Shown: positions 26,514 to 36,450 of the stretch, piece after piece | How the letters are laid out: each line of letters begins with the position of its first letter | Position numbering within the stretch: position 1 is the stretch's first letter | NCBI RefSeq assembly: GCF_024703995.1 | Contig: NZ_JAMXQV010000003.1 | Location: 62,001-126,000, forward strand | Origin: Amycolatopsis iheyensis | Lineage (GTDB): Bacteria; Actinomycetota; Actinomycetes; Mycobacteriales; Pseudonocardiaceae | Length of the DNA stretch: 64,000 nucleotides | Reading direction: 5' to 3' | Program-made: the position numbers and the translations under genes | The notes under the pieces: model-generated | What the model was told of the DNA's origin: nothing | Databases searched by the model: none | Seen by the model: the letters and a program-made list of their open reading frames with translations, nothing else

Positions 26514-27138
26514 AGGCCAGGGTGGTGCCGAGGCCGATCATCACCAGGCCGCCGGTGCCGCCCACCAGCTCGAGCCGCTTCGGCGACCGGGCGAACCACG
26601 TGCGGGCCGTGCCGGCCACCAGCGCCCACGCGCTGTCGGTGGCCAGCGCGATCGCTGGCAGGCACAGGCCGAGCAGCAGCATCTGGACCGGCACCGAGCC
26701 GGCAGCCGGGTCGACGAACTGGGGCAGCAGCGCGGCGAGGAAGACGATCGACTTCGGGTTGGCGAAGCCGACGACGAAGCCGTCGCGCAGCACGGTCACG
26801 ACCCGGCGCGGGGTGGTGCGCACCGTCGCGGCCATCGCGTCGGTGAGCCGGCGGCGGTGCCGGACGGCCTGAATGCCCAGGTACACCAGGTAGATCGCGC
26901 CGGCGATCTTGATCGCGGTGAACACCGTGGCCGACGTCGTCACGAGCGCGCCGAGACCGAACGCGACCGCGACCACCTGCGTGTACACCCCGGCCGAGTT
27001 GCCCAAGACGGTGAGCAGCGCGTCGCGCCGGCCGACCGTGAGCGCGCGGCTGATCGTGAACAGCACGCTCGGCCCGGGGACGACGACCATGAGGAACGTG
27101 AGCGCGGCGAAGGCCGCGAAGTGCGCGCCGGAGACCAT
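26494..27138 (-). CDS. LysE/RhtB-family amino acid exporter
   Basis: 214 residues with six hydrophobic segments. The N-terminal FLMVVVPGPSVLFTISRALT motif is typical (VPGP loop between the first helices), as is the internal GNSAGVYTQVVAVAFGLGAL and GFVVGFANPKSIVFLAALLPQF. The family exports basic amino acids, homoserine, threonine or related metabolites using the proton gradient. The substrate cannot be inferred here. It stands alone on the minus strand, divergent from the AlkZ-like gene. Confidence 0.9.
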   Translation of the reverse strand: MVSGAHFAAFAALTFLMVVVPGPSVLFTISRALTVGRRDALLTVLGNSAGVYTQVVAVAFGLGALVTTSATVFTAIKIAGAIYLVYLGIQAVRHRRRLTDAMAATVRTTPRRVVTVLRDGFVVGFANPKSIVFLAALLPQFVDPAAGSVPVQMLLLGLCLPAIALATDSAWALVAGTARTWFARSPKRLELVGGTGGLVMIGLGTTLAFTGRGD

Positions 27139-27208
27139 GGCGCGAGCGTAAGGCCGCCGCGACCGGACGACCAGCGTTTTTGTCGGTGCCGGGTGGTATC
27201 ACAGTGGC

Positions 27209-28387
27209 GTGCTCCCGAAGATCACCCTCGACCAGCGCCGGGCCCGCCTCGCCGCCCGTCACCACCTCGCCGCGCCCGCGGCTTCGGTGGCCGACGCGGT
27301 GGCCGGGGTCGTCGCGCTGCACGCCACCGACCCGGCGACCGTCCACCTCTCGGCGTGCGCGCGGCTCGCGTCACCGGCGGTTCCGCTCGTCGAGCGCGCG
27401 CTGTATGAAGACCGGACGGTGCTGCGGCTGCTCGGCATGCGGCGCACGGTTTTCGTCACGAGCCTGGAGACGGCCGCGCTCGTGCAGGCGGGGTGTTCCG
27501 CCGACATCGCCGTCAAGCAACGGAAACTGCTGGAGCAGCACCTCGGGCGGCAAGGCCACCCGGAGAACGTCGCCGAGCCCGGGAAGTGGCTGGCCGACGT
27601 CGAAGCGTCGGTCGAAGCGGCGCTGCGGGCCCGCGGCTCGGCGACGGCGCAGCAGCTGAGCGAGGACGAGCCGCGGTTGCGCCAGCAGCTGCGGATGGCC
27701 GCGGGCAAGCCGTACGAGGCGATCGGGAACGTCACGAGCCGGGTGCTGTTCCTGCTGGCCGCGAACGGCCGGATCGTCCGCGGCCGGCCGCGGGGGAGCT
27801 GGCTGAGCACCCAGTACGTGTGGCACCCGCTGGACTCGTGGGCACCCGGGCTCGCCGCCTGGACCGCGGAGGAGGCGCGGGTCGAGCTGGCGCGGCGCTG
27901 GCTGCGCGCGTACGGCCCGGCGCCGGTGTCGGACCTGCGCTGGTGGACGGGCTGGACGGCGGGCCAGGCGAAGAAGGCGCTGGCCGCGCTGTCCCCGGCC
28001 GAAGTCGACATCGAGGGCGTGCCCGGCGTCGTGTTGGCCGACGACCTCGAGCCGGTGCCCGAGCCGCCGCCGTGGGTGGCGTTCCTGCCGGCCCTGGACC
28101 CGACGCCGATGGGCTGGCAGGAGCGTGACTGGTTCCTCGGCCGGCACCGCCCGGCCCTGTTCGACCGCAGCGGCAACATCGGCCCGACGATCTGGCTGAG
28201 CGGCCGCGTCGTCGGCGGCTGGGCCCAGCGTGCCTCGGGGGAGGTCGCGTTCCGCTTGCTGGAGGACGTCGGCGCGGAGGCGTCGGCGATGGTGTCGGCC
28301 GAGGCGGCGAAGAGCGAGGGCTGGTTCGGCGAGGCGCGTGTGACACCGCGGTTCCGGACGCCGCTCGAGCGCGAGCTGGCGGGGTAG
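27209..28387 (+). CDS. AlkZ-like winged-helix DNA-binding protein (HTH_42/DUF1006)
   Basis: 392 residues built as tandem winged-helix domains. Seen: RRARLAARHHL, VVALHATDPATVHLSACARL, VERALYEDRTVLRLLGMRRT, WLSTQYVWHPLDSW, YGPAPVSDLRWWTGWT and VAFLPALDPTPMGWQERDWF. Known AlkZ/YcaQ glycosylases carry Gln-x-Gln or Gln-x-Asp in the segment that here reads LHATDP, so His replaces the first Gln while Asp is kept. Members remove alkylated or crosslinked bases, including damage from self-made genotoxins, but most have no shown activity. It is a single gene between LysE and the gap promoter region. Confidence 0.8.
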   Translation: MLPKITLDQRRARLAARHHLAAPAASVADAVAGVVALHATDPATVHLSACARLASPAVPLVERALYEDRTVLRLLGMRRTVFVTSLETAALVQAGCSADIAVKQRKLLEQHLGRQGHPENVAEPGKWLADVEASVEAALRARGSATAQQLSEDEPRLRQQLRMAAGKPYEAIGNVTSRVLFLLAANGRIVRGRPRGSWLSTQYVWHPLDSWAPGLAAWTAEEARVELARRWLRAYGPAPVSDLRWWTGWTAGQAKKALAALSPAEVDIEGVPGVVLADDLEPVPEPPPWVAFLPALDPTPMGWQERDWFLGRHRPALFDRSGNIGPTIWLSGRVVGGWAQRASGEVAFRLLEDVGAEASAMVSAEAAKSEGWFGEARVTPRFRTPLERELAG

Positions 28388-29804
<1,417 letters not shown>

Positions 29805-29809
29805 GCCGG

Positions 29810-31024
29810 ATGACCGTCAAGAACCTCGACGACCTGCTGGGCGAGGGCGTCCAGGGCCGGTACGTGCTCGTTCGTAGCGACCTGAACGTCCCGCTCGACG
29901 GGGACCGCATCACCGACGACGGCCGGGTCCGCGCGGCGCTGCCGACGATCAAGAAGCTCGCCGACGCGGGCGCCAAGGTCGTCGTCACCGCGCACCTCGG
30001 CCGCCCGAAGGGCGAGCCGGACCCGAAGTACACCCTCGCGCCCGTCGCGAAGCGGCTCTCCGAGCTGCTCGGCGCCGAGGTCGCGCTGGCCGGTGACCTG
30101 GTCGGCGAGTCCGCGAAGGCGCTGACCGGCGGCCTGGCCGACGGCGGTGTCGTCCTGCTGGAGAACGTGCGCTTCGACGCGCGCGAGACCAGCAAGGACG
30201 CCGTGGACCGCTCCGAGCTGGCCGCCGAGCTGGGCGCGCTGGTCCCGGGTGGCGCGTTCGTCTCCGACGGCTTCGGCGTCGTGCACCGCAAGCAGGCCTC
30301 GGTCTACGAGGTCGCGTCGGTGCTCCCGGCGTACGCGGGCGGCCTGGTGCTGGCCGAGCTGGACGTGCTGAAGAAGCTGACCGACGACGTCAAGCGGCCG
30401 TACGTGGTCGTGCTCGGCGGCGCGAAGGTGTCCGACAAGCTCGGCGTCATCGCGAACCTGCTGACCAAGGTCGACCGGCTGCTCATCGGCGGCGGCATGG
30501 CGTACACGTTCCTCAAGGCCCAGGGCTACGAGGTCGGTCAGTCGCTGCTGCAGGCCGACCAGCTGGACCAGGTGTCGGGCTTCCTCGCCGAGGCGGAGAA
30601 GCGCGGCGTCGAGCTGGTCCTGCCGGTCGACGTGCTGGCCGCGACCGAGTTCGCCGCCGACGCGGCGAACGAGGTCGTCGACGCCACCGCGATCCCGGCC
30701 GACCGCCAGGGTCTCGACATCGGCCCGCGCAGCCGTGAGCTGTTCGCGAGCAAGCTGGCCGACGCGCAGACCGTGTTCTGGAACGGCCCGATGGGCGTGT
30801 TCGAGTTCGAGGCGTTCTCCGGCGGCACCCGCGCGGTGGCCGAGGCGCTCGTCAAGAGCGAGGCGTTCACCGTGGTCGGCGGCGGCGACTCGGCCGCCGC
30901 GGTGCGGCAGCTGGGCCTGCCCGAGGACGGCTTCTCGCACATCTCCACCGGCGGCGGCGCCTCGCTGGAGTACCTCGAGGGCAAGGAACTGCCGGGCGTG
31001 ACCGCTCTGGAGGGGAAGAACTAG
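29810..31024 (+). CDS. pgk: Phosphoglycerate kinase
   Basis: 404 residues, usual length. N-terminal domain with [33 protein letters not shown] and [11 protein letters not shown]-terminal nucleotide domain with [20 protein letters not shown], the hinge region, [11 protein letters not shown] and [13 protein letters not shown]. It transfers the acyl phosphate of 1,3-bisphosphoglycerate to [14 protein letters not shown] strand precedes the nucleotide site. The stop overlaps the tpiA GTG by one base, so the two are translated together. Confidence 0.97.
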   Translation: MTVKNLDDLLGEGVQGRYVLVRSDLNVPLDGDRITDDGRVRAALPTIKKLADAGAKVVVTAHLGRPKGEPDPKYTLAPVAKRLSELLGAEVALAGDLVGESAKALTGGLADGGVVLLENVRFDARETSKDAVDRSELAAELGALVPGGAFVSDGFGVVHRKQASVYEVASVLPAYAGGLVLAELDVLKKLTDDVKRPYVVVLGGAKVSDKLGVIANLLTKVDRLLIGGGMAYTFLKAQGYEVGQSLLQADQLDQVSGFLAEAEKRGVELVLPVDVLAATEFAADAANEVVDATAIPADRQGLDIGPRSRELFASKLADAQTVFWNGPMGVFEFEAFSGGTRAVAEALVKSEAFTVVGGGDSAAAVRQLGLPEDGFSHISTGGGASLEYLEGKELPGVTALEGKN

Positions 31025-31809
31025 TGGCACGCAAGCCGTTCATCGCCGGCAACTGGAAGATGAACCAGAACCACCTCGAGGCGATCGCGCTCGTCCAGAA
31101 GATCGCGTTCGCGCTGCCGGAGAAGTACTACGCGAAGGTCGACGTGGCGGTGCTGCCGCCGTTCACCGACATCCGCAGCGTGCAGACCCTGGTCGACGGC
31201 GACAAGCTCTCGCTCACCTACGGTGCGCAGGACATCGCGCCGCAGGACTCCGGCGCCTACACCGGCGACGTGTCGGGCGTGATGCTGGCCAAGCTGGGCT
31301 GCAAGTTCGTCACCGTCGGCCACTCGGAGCGGCGTGAGTACCACGCCGAGTCCGACGAGCTGGTCAACAAGAAGGTCAAGGCCGCGCTCAAGCACGGCAT
31401 CACGCCGATCCTCTGCATCGGGGAGAAGCTCGAGGTCCGTGAGGCCGGCGAGCACATCCACCACACCACGACGCAGCTGATCGAGGGCCTGAAGGGCCTC
31501 AAGGCCGAGCAGCTCTCGGGCGTGGTCGTCGCGTACGAGCCGGTCTGGGCGATCGGCACGGGCAAGGTCGCGTCGTCGGCCGACGCCGAAGAGGTCTGCA
31601 AGGCCATCCGGGCCACCCTCCAGGAGAAGTACGGCGACGAGGTCGCTTCGTCCGTCCGGGTGCTCTACGGGGGGTCGGTGAAGTCGGGCAACATCAGCGA
31701 GCTGGTGGCCTGCGAGAACATCGACGGTGCCCTGGTCGGCGGAGCCAGCCTCGACGGCGAGGAGTTCACGAAACTCTGCGCACTCGCCGCGGGCGGGCCG
31801 CTGCCCTGA
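31024..31809 (+). CDS. tpiA: Triosephosphate isomerase
   Basis: 261 residues. NWKMNQNH at the N-terminus (catalytic Asn-Lys), [12 protein letters not shown] with the electrophilic His, [17 protein letters not shown] with the catalytic Glu, and [14 protein letters not shown] for phosphate binding. It interconverts dihydroxyacetone phosphate and glyceraldehyde-3-phosphate as a dimer. Third gene of the glycolytic operon; the hairpin at 31868 follows. Confidence 0.97.
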   Translation: MARKPFIAGNWKMNQNHLEAIALVQKIAFALPEKYYAKVDVAVLPPFTDIRSVQTLVDGDKLSLTYGAQDIAPQDSGAYTGDVSGVMLAKLGCKFVTVGHSERREYHAESDELVNKKVKAALKHGITPILCIGEKLEVREAGEHIHHTTTQLIEGLKGLKAEQLSGVVVAYEPVWAIGTGKVASSADAEEVCKAIRATLQEKYGDEVASSVRVLYGGSVKSGNISELVACENIDGALVGGASLDGEEFTKLCALAAGGPLP

Positions 31810-31867
31810 TCGAGGCCACGACCGGGTAACCTGTGTATCCGGTCCGTCACACAGCAGTGGACGAGTC

Positions 31868-31910
31868 CAGGGGTACGGTGGTGGTCGGAAACGACCATGC
31901 CGTGCCCCTG
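31868..31910 (+). other. Hairpin between tpiA and secG
   Basis: Outer arms CAGGGGTACGG and CCGTGCCCCTG (one mismatch) and inner TGGTCG/CGACCA around a GAAA tetraloop. No T-run follows, so it may slow transcription or set secG level rather than end transcription. Confidence 0.45.
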
Positions 31911-31936
31911 CATTCTCCTAGAGCCCAGAGGATGAC

Positions 31937-32167
31937 ATGAAGCTGTTCCTGCAAATCCTGTTGATCGTCTCCAGCGTCTTCCTCGTGGTGGCGGTTCTGC
32001 TGCACCGCGGGCGTGGCGGTGGCCTGTCGTCGCTGTTCGGCGGTGGGATGCAGTCCAGCCTGGCCGGGTCGAGCGTGGCCGAGAAGAACCTCGACCGGAT
32101 CACCCTGCTGCTGGGCGCGGTGTGGCTGATCAGCATCGTGGGCCTGGGTCTGCTGCTCAAGGTGTGA
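31937..32167 (+). CDS. secG: Preprotein translocase subunit SecG
   Basis: 76 residues with two membrane helices (LFLQILLIVSSVFLVVAVLL and ITLLLGAVWLISIVGLGLLL) joined by the family loop HRGRGGGLSSLFGGGMQSSL. SecG aids the SecYE channel in protein export. Its place after tpiA is conserved in actinobacteria. An AGAGGATGAC ribosome site precedes the ATG. Confidence 0.93.
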   Translation: MKLFLQILLIVSSVFLVVAVLLHRGRGGGLSSLFGGGMQSSLAGSSVAEKNLDRITLLLGAVWLISIVGLGLLLKV

Positions 32168-32274
32168 GGCGTCCGGCGTCCCGTCGTCGATCGCGACCGG
32201 GTCGAGACGGCAGGGCGCAGCGATTCGGCGTGCCTATTGGGGGGCGCGCCGCCGATTCCTAGGTGTGAGGATTC

Positions 32275-32619
32275 ATGGTTGGCGGTAACGCGATTCGAGG
32301 CACCCGGGTGGGTGCCGGTCCTACGGGCGAATCGGAACGAGGTGAATCGGCGCCGCGGCGCCGGGTCGGCTACTGGTGCGCCAACGGGCACGAAGCCCGC
32401 CCGTCCTTCGCGCTCGACGCGGAGATCCCGGACGAGTGGGACTGCCCTCGCTGCGGACTGCCGGGCGGGCAGGACGAGAAGAACCCGCCGGCCGCCCCGC
32501 GCACGGAGCCGTACAAGACGCACCTGGCCTACGTGAAGGAGCGCCGCAGCGACGCCGACGGCGAGGCCATCCTCGCCGAAGCGCTCGAGCGGCTGCGCCA
32601 GCGCCGGGAGATCATCTAA
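32275..32619 (+). CDS. rbpA: RNA polymerase-binding protein RbpA
   Basis: 114 residues. An N-terminal basic tail (MVGGNAIRGTRVGAGPTGES) precedes the zinc core YWCANGHEARPSFA...WDCPRCGLPGG (four Cys/His ligands) and a C-terminal sigma-binding helical region (THLAYVKERRSDADGEAILA, LERLRQRREII). RbpA binds the principal sigma factor and the polymerase, stabilises open complexes, and contributes to basal rifampicin tolerance. A terminator follows at once, so it is a separate unit from secG. The GTG/ATG context has GTGAGGATTC before the ATG. Confidence 0.94.
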   Translation: MVGGNAIRGTRVGAGPTGESERGESAPRRRVGYWCANGHEARPSFALDAEIPDEWDCPRCGLPGGQDEKNPPAAPRTEPYKTHLAYVKERRSDADGEAILAEALERLRQRREII

Positions 32620-32631
32620 GCGTTGCCGGCC

Positions 32632-32665
32632 AAAAGCCACCCCGGGACACCTCGGGGTGGCTTTT
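32632..32665 (+). terminator. Terminator of rbpA
   Basis: AAAAGCCACCCCG and CGGGGTGGCTTTT form 13 perfect pairs around an 8-base loop, with T4 at the 3' side. Confidence 0.9.
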
Positions 32666-32703
32666 CGCGCGTTCGGCGCCTGAGCAGCCCCCGTTTTCCA
32701 CGC

Positions 32704-32825
32704 TACCGGCGGCCACCGACAGTTTCGGGCCGGGAAAGCCGCGAGCAGCGGATTCCGGCCCGTCACGGGCCGGAATCCGCCGCTCGCGGCTCCTGCACTT
32801 CCGAAATCGTCGGTGCCCGCCGGTA
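32704..32825. repeat. About 120-bp imperfect palindrome between convergent genes
   Basis: An inner pair of 24-base arms (32739-32762 and 32766-32789, one mismatch, loop TCA) is nested in an outer pair: TACCGGCGG, CACCGAC, TTTCGG on the left, and CCGAAA, GTCGGTG, CCGCCGGTA on the right. It lies between rbpA and the convergent histidine kinase. It can act as a terminator for the kinase, but is far larger than needed. Confidence 0.75.
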
Positions 32826-32854
32826 AAATGGTGACCGGGGGCCGGTGGCCGCCC

Positions 32855-34069
32855 TCAGCGGTCCAGCGGGTAGCGGGCCCGGACGCGGAACCCGCCGTCC
32901 GCCATGCCGGACGTCTCGAAGCTTCCACCCAGCAGGCGCGCCCGCTCGGCGAGCCCGGTCAGCCCGTGCCCGCCCGAAGGCAGCGCCTCGCCGGTCCGGC
33001 GGGCGCGCTCGTTGCGGACCTCGATCTTGAGCGCCCCGTGCTCACCCTGGATGCGGATCGTCGCCGTCGCGCCCGGGGCGTGCTTGTGGACGTTCGTCAG
33101 GCACTCCTGCACCGTCCGGTACGCCGCCGCCGACACCTGGTTCGGCAGGGCCTCCGGCAGGTGCTCCACCGACAGGTGCACCGGGACCTCCGACGTCCGG
33201 ATCAGCCGGTCGAGGTCGTTGATCCCGGGCCGGGGGCCGTCGTCCTCGGCGCCCGCGCGCAGCACGCTCAGCAGTGACCGCAGCTCCTCCAGCGTCCGCT
33301 TCGACAGCGTCCGGATGACCTGCGCGGTCTCCTGCGCCCGGTCGTCGGCGGTCTGGGCCTGCAGCGCGCCGGCCTGCATCGCGATCAGCGTGATCTGGTG
33401 CGAGACGACGTCGTGCATCTCGCGCGCCAGCCGGGCGCGCTCCTCGGCGCGGACGGCGTCGGCGTGGAAGCGGCGCTCGCGGTCGCGGCTCGTGGCCAGC
33501 TCGGCGAGCTTGTTCGAAACCTCGGCCCGCGCCCCGATGAGCAGGCCGATCGCGATGGGCATGCCCGCGACGAGCACGCCGTAGATGCCGTCGAGGATGT
33601 GCTCCCGCCAGCTGAGCTCGGCGAAGTCCTCCAGCGGCCACTGCACGAACCGGCAGCACCACACCAGCGCCGCGCCGACCCAGACCTGCCAGTGCAGCTG
33701 ACGCCGGGTGGCGAGCATGCCCAGCGTGATCATCGACGCGAGCTGCGCCCAGCCGGCCAGGAAGCCGGGGACCGCGACGAGCACGGCGAGGAACGGGAAC
33801 TTCCGCCGGAACACCACCGCGAGACAGGCGGCGCCGGAGAGCCAGATCGAATAGGGCTGGGCCTTCTCGGGGATCACCAGCCAGACGTCGAGCACGGCCA
33901 GAATGACCGCGGCCGCCTCGATGGCGAACGTGACCACAGCGGGGCGGGGCACCGAGCCGAACAGGCTCAGTCCGCGCTTGCGCACCCGCTCGGCGGCCGA
34001 TGGCCCCGAGCCGGCGATCGAGATGCCTGGAATCGAGAGTCCCTCTGTACTCATCGCTGGCGACCCCAT
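32855..34069 (-). CDS. Membrane sensor histidine kinase (HisKA_3/NarL-type)
   Basis: 404 residues. Five or six transmembrane segments fill residues about 42-185. Then come a short coiled coil and the dimerisation domain REMHDVVSHQITLIAMQAGA, whose His219 is the likely phosphate acceptor. The ATPase domain follows, with QECLTNVHKHAPGA (N-box), DLDRLIRTSEV and GGHGLTGLAERARLLGGSFE (G boxes). It senses an unknown membrane or envelope signal. No response regulator is next to it, so it is an orphan kinase or its partner lies elsewhere. The start could also be the ATG at 34054 (MSTEGLS). The long palindrome at 32704 lies past its stop. Confidence 0.9.
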   Translation of the reverse strand: MGSPAMSTEGLSIPGISIAGSGPSAAERVRKRGLSLFGSVPRPAVVTFAIEAAAVILAVLDVWLVIPEKAQPYSIWLSGAACLAVVFRRKFPFLAVLVAVPGFLAGWAQLASMITLGMLATRRQLHWQVWVGAALVWCCRFVQWPLEDFAELSWREHILDGIYGVLVAGMPIAIGLLIGARAEVSNKLAELATSRDRERRFHADAVRAEERARLAREMHDVVSHQITLIAMQAGALQAQTADDRAQETAQVIRTLSKRTLEELRSLLSVLRAGAEDDGPRPGINDLDRLIRTSEVPVHLSVEHLPEALPNQVSAAAYRTVQECLTNVHKHAPGATATIRIQGEHGALKIEVRNERARRTGEALPSGGHGLTGLAERARLLGGSFETSGMADGGFRVRARYPLDR

Positions 34070-34291
34070 TCGTCTTGTGGACTTGTTGGTGAGAGGTGCT
34101 CAGGGCCCGATCGGGACGCGCAGCAACGGACAAATGTGCGGATGCTAACGAGGTCGCGTACGAAGACGGTAAGTTTCACCCGTTGTCGGAGTTCCGGCGT
34201 CCGAATTCCGTAGTCGGCTGGGCCGTCCGGGCGAAAGCCACGGAGGAGTGCTACTCACCGTGAGAGGGGTACTTCCCATCGTGCACTGATC

Positions 34292-34330
34292 CGACCACAT
34301 CGTGGGAATCATGTTACCCACGTGTGGTCG
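34292..34330 (-). terminator. Hairpin after the FAD monooxygenase
   Basis: CGACCACA-TC-GTGGG pairs with CCCAC-G-TGTGGTCG across a 10-base loop, 15 bases after the minus-strand stop at 34346. It could also be an operator for the kinase promoter. Confidence 0.55.
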
Positions 34331-34345
34331 TCCGGCACTAGGTCA

Positions 34346-35434
34346 TCAGGCCGCCGCGGAGCGGAAGTCGTCGCTCAGCAGGTCGTCGAGGCCCGTCGCG
34401 CACGCCTTCGCGGTCTCGATCGAGCGTGGCAGCATGCCGGTCTCGTAGGCGCGCACGGCCTCATCGACCGAAGACGCCGTCGCCAGCGCGGTGGCGAGCT
34501 CGGTGCCGTCGAGCAGGGCGAGGTTCGCGCCGACCCCGAGCGGCGGCATCAGGTGCGCCGCGTCGCCGAGCAGCGTGACGCCCGGGGTGTGCGTCCAGGC
34601 GTGGGGGACCGGCAGGACGTGCAGTGGCCGGTGCGTGAAGGCGCCGTCCTGGTCCCGCAGGAGCCGCAGCACGTCCGGGTGCCACCCGGCGAACCGCGTC
34701 AGCAGGTTCGCCCGCACCGCTTCGGTGTCGGCGAAGTCGAGTCCGGTGGCCCAGTCCTCGGGCGCGTAGAAGACGGCGTAGCAGCGGATGTGGCCGCTGC
34801 TGGTCCGCTGCGCGAAGAGCGCCCGGCCGTCGACCTTGGTCACCATCGTGCCCTGGCCGGCGAGCGCGGCCAGTTCCGGATGCCGGCGGTCGGCGTCGTC
34901 GAGGCCGAACTCGACGAACGTGACGCCGCTGTACTCGGGCCGGACGCCGGTCAGCGTGCGGCGGACGCGGGACCACGCGCCGTCCGCGCCGACGACCAGT
35001 TCGAAGTCCGCCGTGCTGCCGTCGCCGAAGGTCAGGCTGCCGGGGGCGGCCGCGGTGATCGGCCGGCCCCACCGGACGGTGCCGGGGGAGAGGGCGTCGA
35101 GGAGGAGGCCGCGGAGCTGGCCGCGGTCGATCTCGGGGCGGAACTCGTCGCCCTCGGCGGGGAGTTCGTCCATGACGACGTCCGCGGTGCGTGGGTCGAG
35201 CGCGCGCATCTGCTGGCCCTCCGGCCTGGACAGTGCGCGGAACTCGTCGTGGAGGCGGGCGGTGCGCAGGGCCACCTGGCCGGTGTCGGCGTGCATGTCG
35301 AGCGTGCCGCCCTGGGGCCGCGCTGCGGCCGAGGCTTCCTGCTCGAAGACGGTGACGTCGACGCCGTGCAGCTGCAGGACGCGGGCACAGGCCAGGCCGC
35401 CGAGGCCGGCGCCGACGATCGCGATGGAGTTCAT
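34346..35434 (-). CDS. FAD-dependent monooxygenase (TetX/PHBH-like)
   Basis: 362 residues. N-terminal Rossmann SIAIVGAGLGGLACARVLQL (GxGxxG), GTLDMHADTGQVAL, the DG motif LVVGADGAWSRVRRTL, and the GDAAHLMPPLGVGANLALLD motif that binds FAD pyrophosphate. The family hydroxylates aromatic or tetracycline-like substrates with NAD(P)H and O2. TetX-like members can inactivate drugs. The start is the ATG at 35434; extending further upstream runs into the operator. It is divergent from a TetR regulator with a shared 125-bp gap, so it is probably induced by its substrate. Confidence 0.88.
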   Translation of the reverse strand: MNSIAIVGAGLGGLACARVLQLHGVDVTVFEQEASAAARPQGGTLDMHADTGQVALRTARLHDEFRALSRPEGQQMRALDPRTADVVMDELPAEGDEFRPEIDRGQLRGLLLDALSPGTVRWGRPITAAAPGSLTFGDGSTADFELVVGADGAWSRVRRTLTGVRPEYSGVTFVEFGLDDADRRHPELAALAGQGTMVTKVDGRALFAQRTSSGHIRCYAVFYAPEDWATGLDFADTEAVRANLLTRFAGWHPDVLRLLRDQDGAFTHRPLHVLPVPHAWTHTPGVTLLGDAAHLMPPLGVGANLALLDGTELATALATASSVDEAVRAYETGMLPRSIETAKACATGLDDLLSDDFRSAAA

Positions 35435-35497
35435 GGCTTCCCCCTGGAAGTTCGGTGCCGCCGGCGGGTCCGGCGGCCTGACACCAGAAAAGCACAG

Positions 35498-35538
35498 TGA
35501 CTCAGAAAGTGCAACGACTACACTTTTGAATCGAGTCA
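35498..35538. promoter_or_regulatory. Candidate TetR operator with nested inverted repeats
   Basis: AAAGTG (35506-35511) and CACTTT (35521-35526) are nested in TGACTC (35498-35503) and GAGTCA (35533-35538). It sits in the divergent gap of the monooxygenase and the TetR gene and is the most symmetric element there. Confidence 0.6.
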
Positions 35539-35559
35539 ACTATCACATAGACTCCAGGT

Positions 35560-36123
35560 ATGACCGAAGTGATCGGGCGCCGCGAGCGCAAGAAGGCGCA
35601 GACCCGGCAGGCGCTGGCCGACGCGGCACTGGAGCTGTTCCTGGCGCGCGGGTACGACGAGGTCGGCGTGAAGGAGATCGCGGACGCCGCCGACGTCTCG
35701 GTGACGACGTTGTTCAAGTACTTCCCGAGCAAGGAAGCGCTGCTGTTCGACCAGGACGACGACATCGAGGCGGCGCTGGTGGAGGCGGTCCACGGCCGGC
35801 CGCCGGGGCACACGGTCGTGGACGCGCTGCGCAAGTACGTGCTCAAGGACATCGCCGACGGCGGCCCGGACGACCAGTTCCTCCGGCTGATCGAGAGCAC
35901 CCCGGTGCTGCGCGACTACGGCCGCCGCATGTGGATGCGCCACGAGACCGCGCTCGCCCGGGCGATCGCGGTGGAGCTGCGTGTTCCCGAGGACGACGTC
36001 TCGTGCGCGTCGTTGGCGCGGTTCGCGCTGGCGTCGCGGGATCTGATCGTGACGCACGAGAACCCGCGCAAGGCGGCGGAGGAGATCTTCGGGAACCTGG
36101 AGCGCGGCTGGCGGACGAGGTGA
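35560..36123 (+). CDS. TetR-family regulator of the monooxygenase
   Basis: 187 residues. N-terminal helix-turn-helix: RRERKKAQTRQALADAALEL, FLARGYDEVGVKEIADAADV, SVTTLFKYFPSKEALLFDQD. The C-terminal domain is helical with a conserved WMRHETALARAIAVEL. It likely represses the divergent FAD monooxygenase and itself, and releases when a small aromatic ligand binds; the ligand is unknown. Confidence 0.87.
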   Translation: MTEVIGRRERKKAQTRQALADAALELFLARGYDEVGVKEIADAADVSVTTLFKYFPSKEALLFDQDDDIEAALVEAVHGRPPGHTVVDALRKYVLKDIADGGPDDQFLRLIESTPVLRDYGRRMWMRHETALARAIAVELRVPEDDVSCASLARFALASRDLIVTHENPRKAAEEIFGNLERGWRTR

Positions 36124-36153
36124 ACTGGTCTGTCCGGGTGAAGACGGCCTGAG

Positions 36154-36450
36154 GTGTGCAACGCCGGGGGCGTGCCGGGCGTACCCAGTCACTGTGAGCG
36201 GGAAAGCGTGGGCGTGGGCGCGCTGGGCACGGCGGTCGTCACGTCGGGCTTGGGCGTGGTGATCAACATCGCCACCGACGTGAAGGACGCTTGGTGGGCA
36301 TGGGCGGCGGTCGCGGTTCTGACGGTGATCAGCGCTGGGGTGAGCGTCTGGCTGCAGCCTTCCGGCGCACCTCCGATCACCCAGCGGGCGACGGCGTCGG
36401 GCAACGCGACGATCCAGCAGGCGGGCCGGGACATCACCCCACCCGGCTGA
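36154..36450 (+). CDS. N-terminal membrane part of a frame-broken NB-ARC protein
   Basis: 98 residues ending at a TGA. It holds two membrane helices (LGTAVVTSGLGVVINIATDV and AWWAWAAVAVLTVISAGVSV). It then ends in RATASGNATIQQAGRDITPPG-stop. The same motif, ATASESGVVQQAGRDL, appears 10 residues into the next frame. In homologues such a membrane-plus-linker region is the start of the NB-ARC polypeptide, so this piece and 36291-38498 were probably one gene before a one-base shift near 36432-36450. It could also be a true two-gene arrangement. The GTG at 36154 is formal; a GTG at 36208 is nearer the first helix. Confidence 0.5.
   Translation: MCNAGGVPGVPSHCERESVGVGALGTAVVTSGLGVVINIATDVKDAWWAWAAVAVLTVISAGVSVWLQPSGAPPITQRATASGNATIQQAGRDITPPG

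Noticed and set aside
34346..35434. Calling the monooxygenase a true tetracycline resistance gene (tetX)
   Set aside because: FAD motifs and TetR context fit many aromatic hydroxylases; substrate residues cannot be judged from sequence alone.
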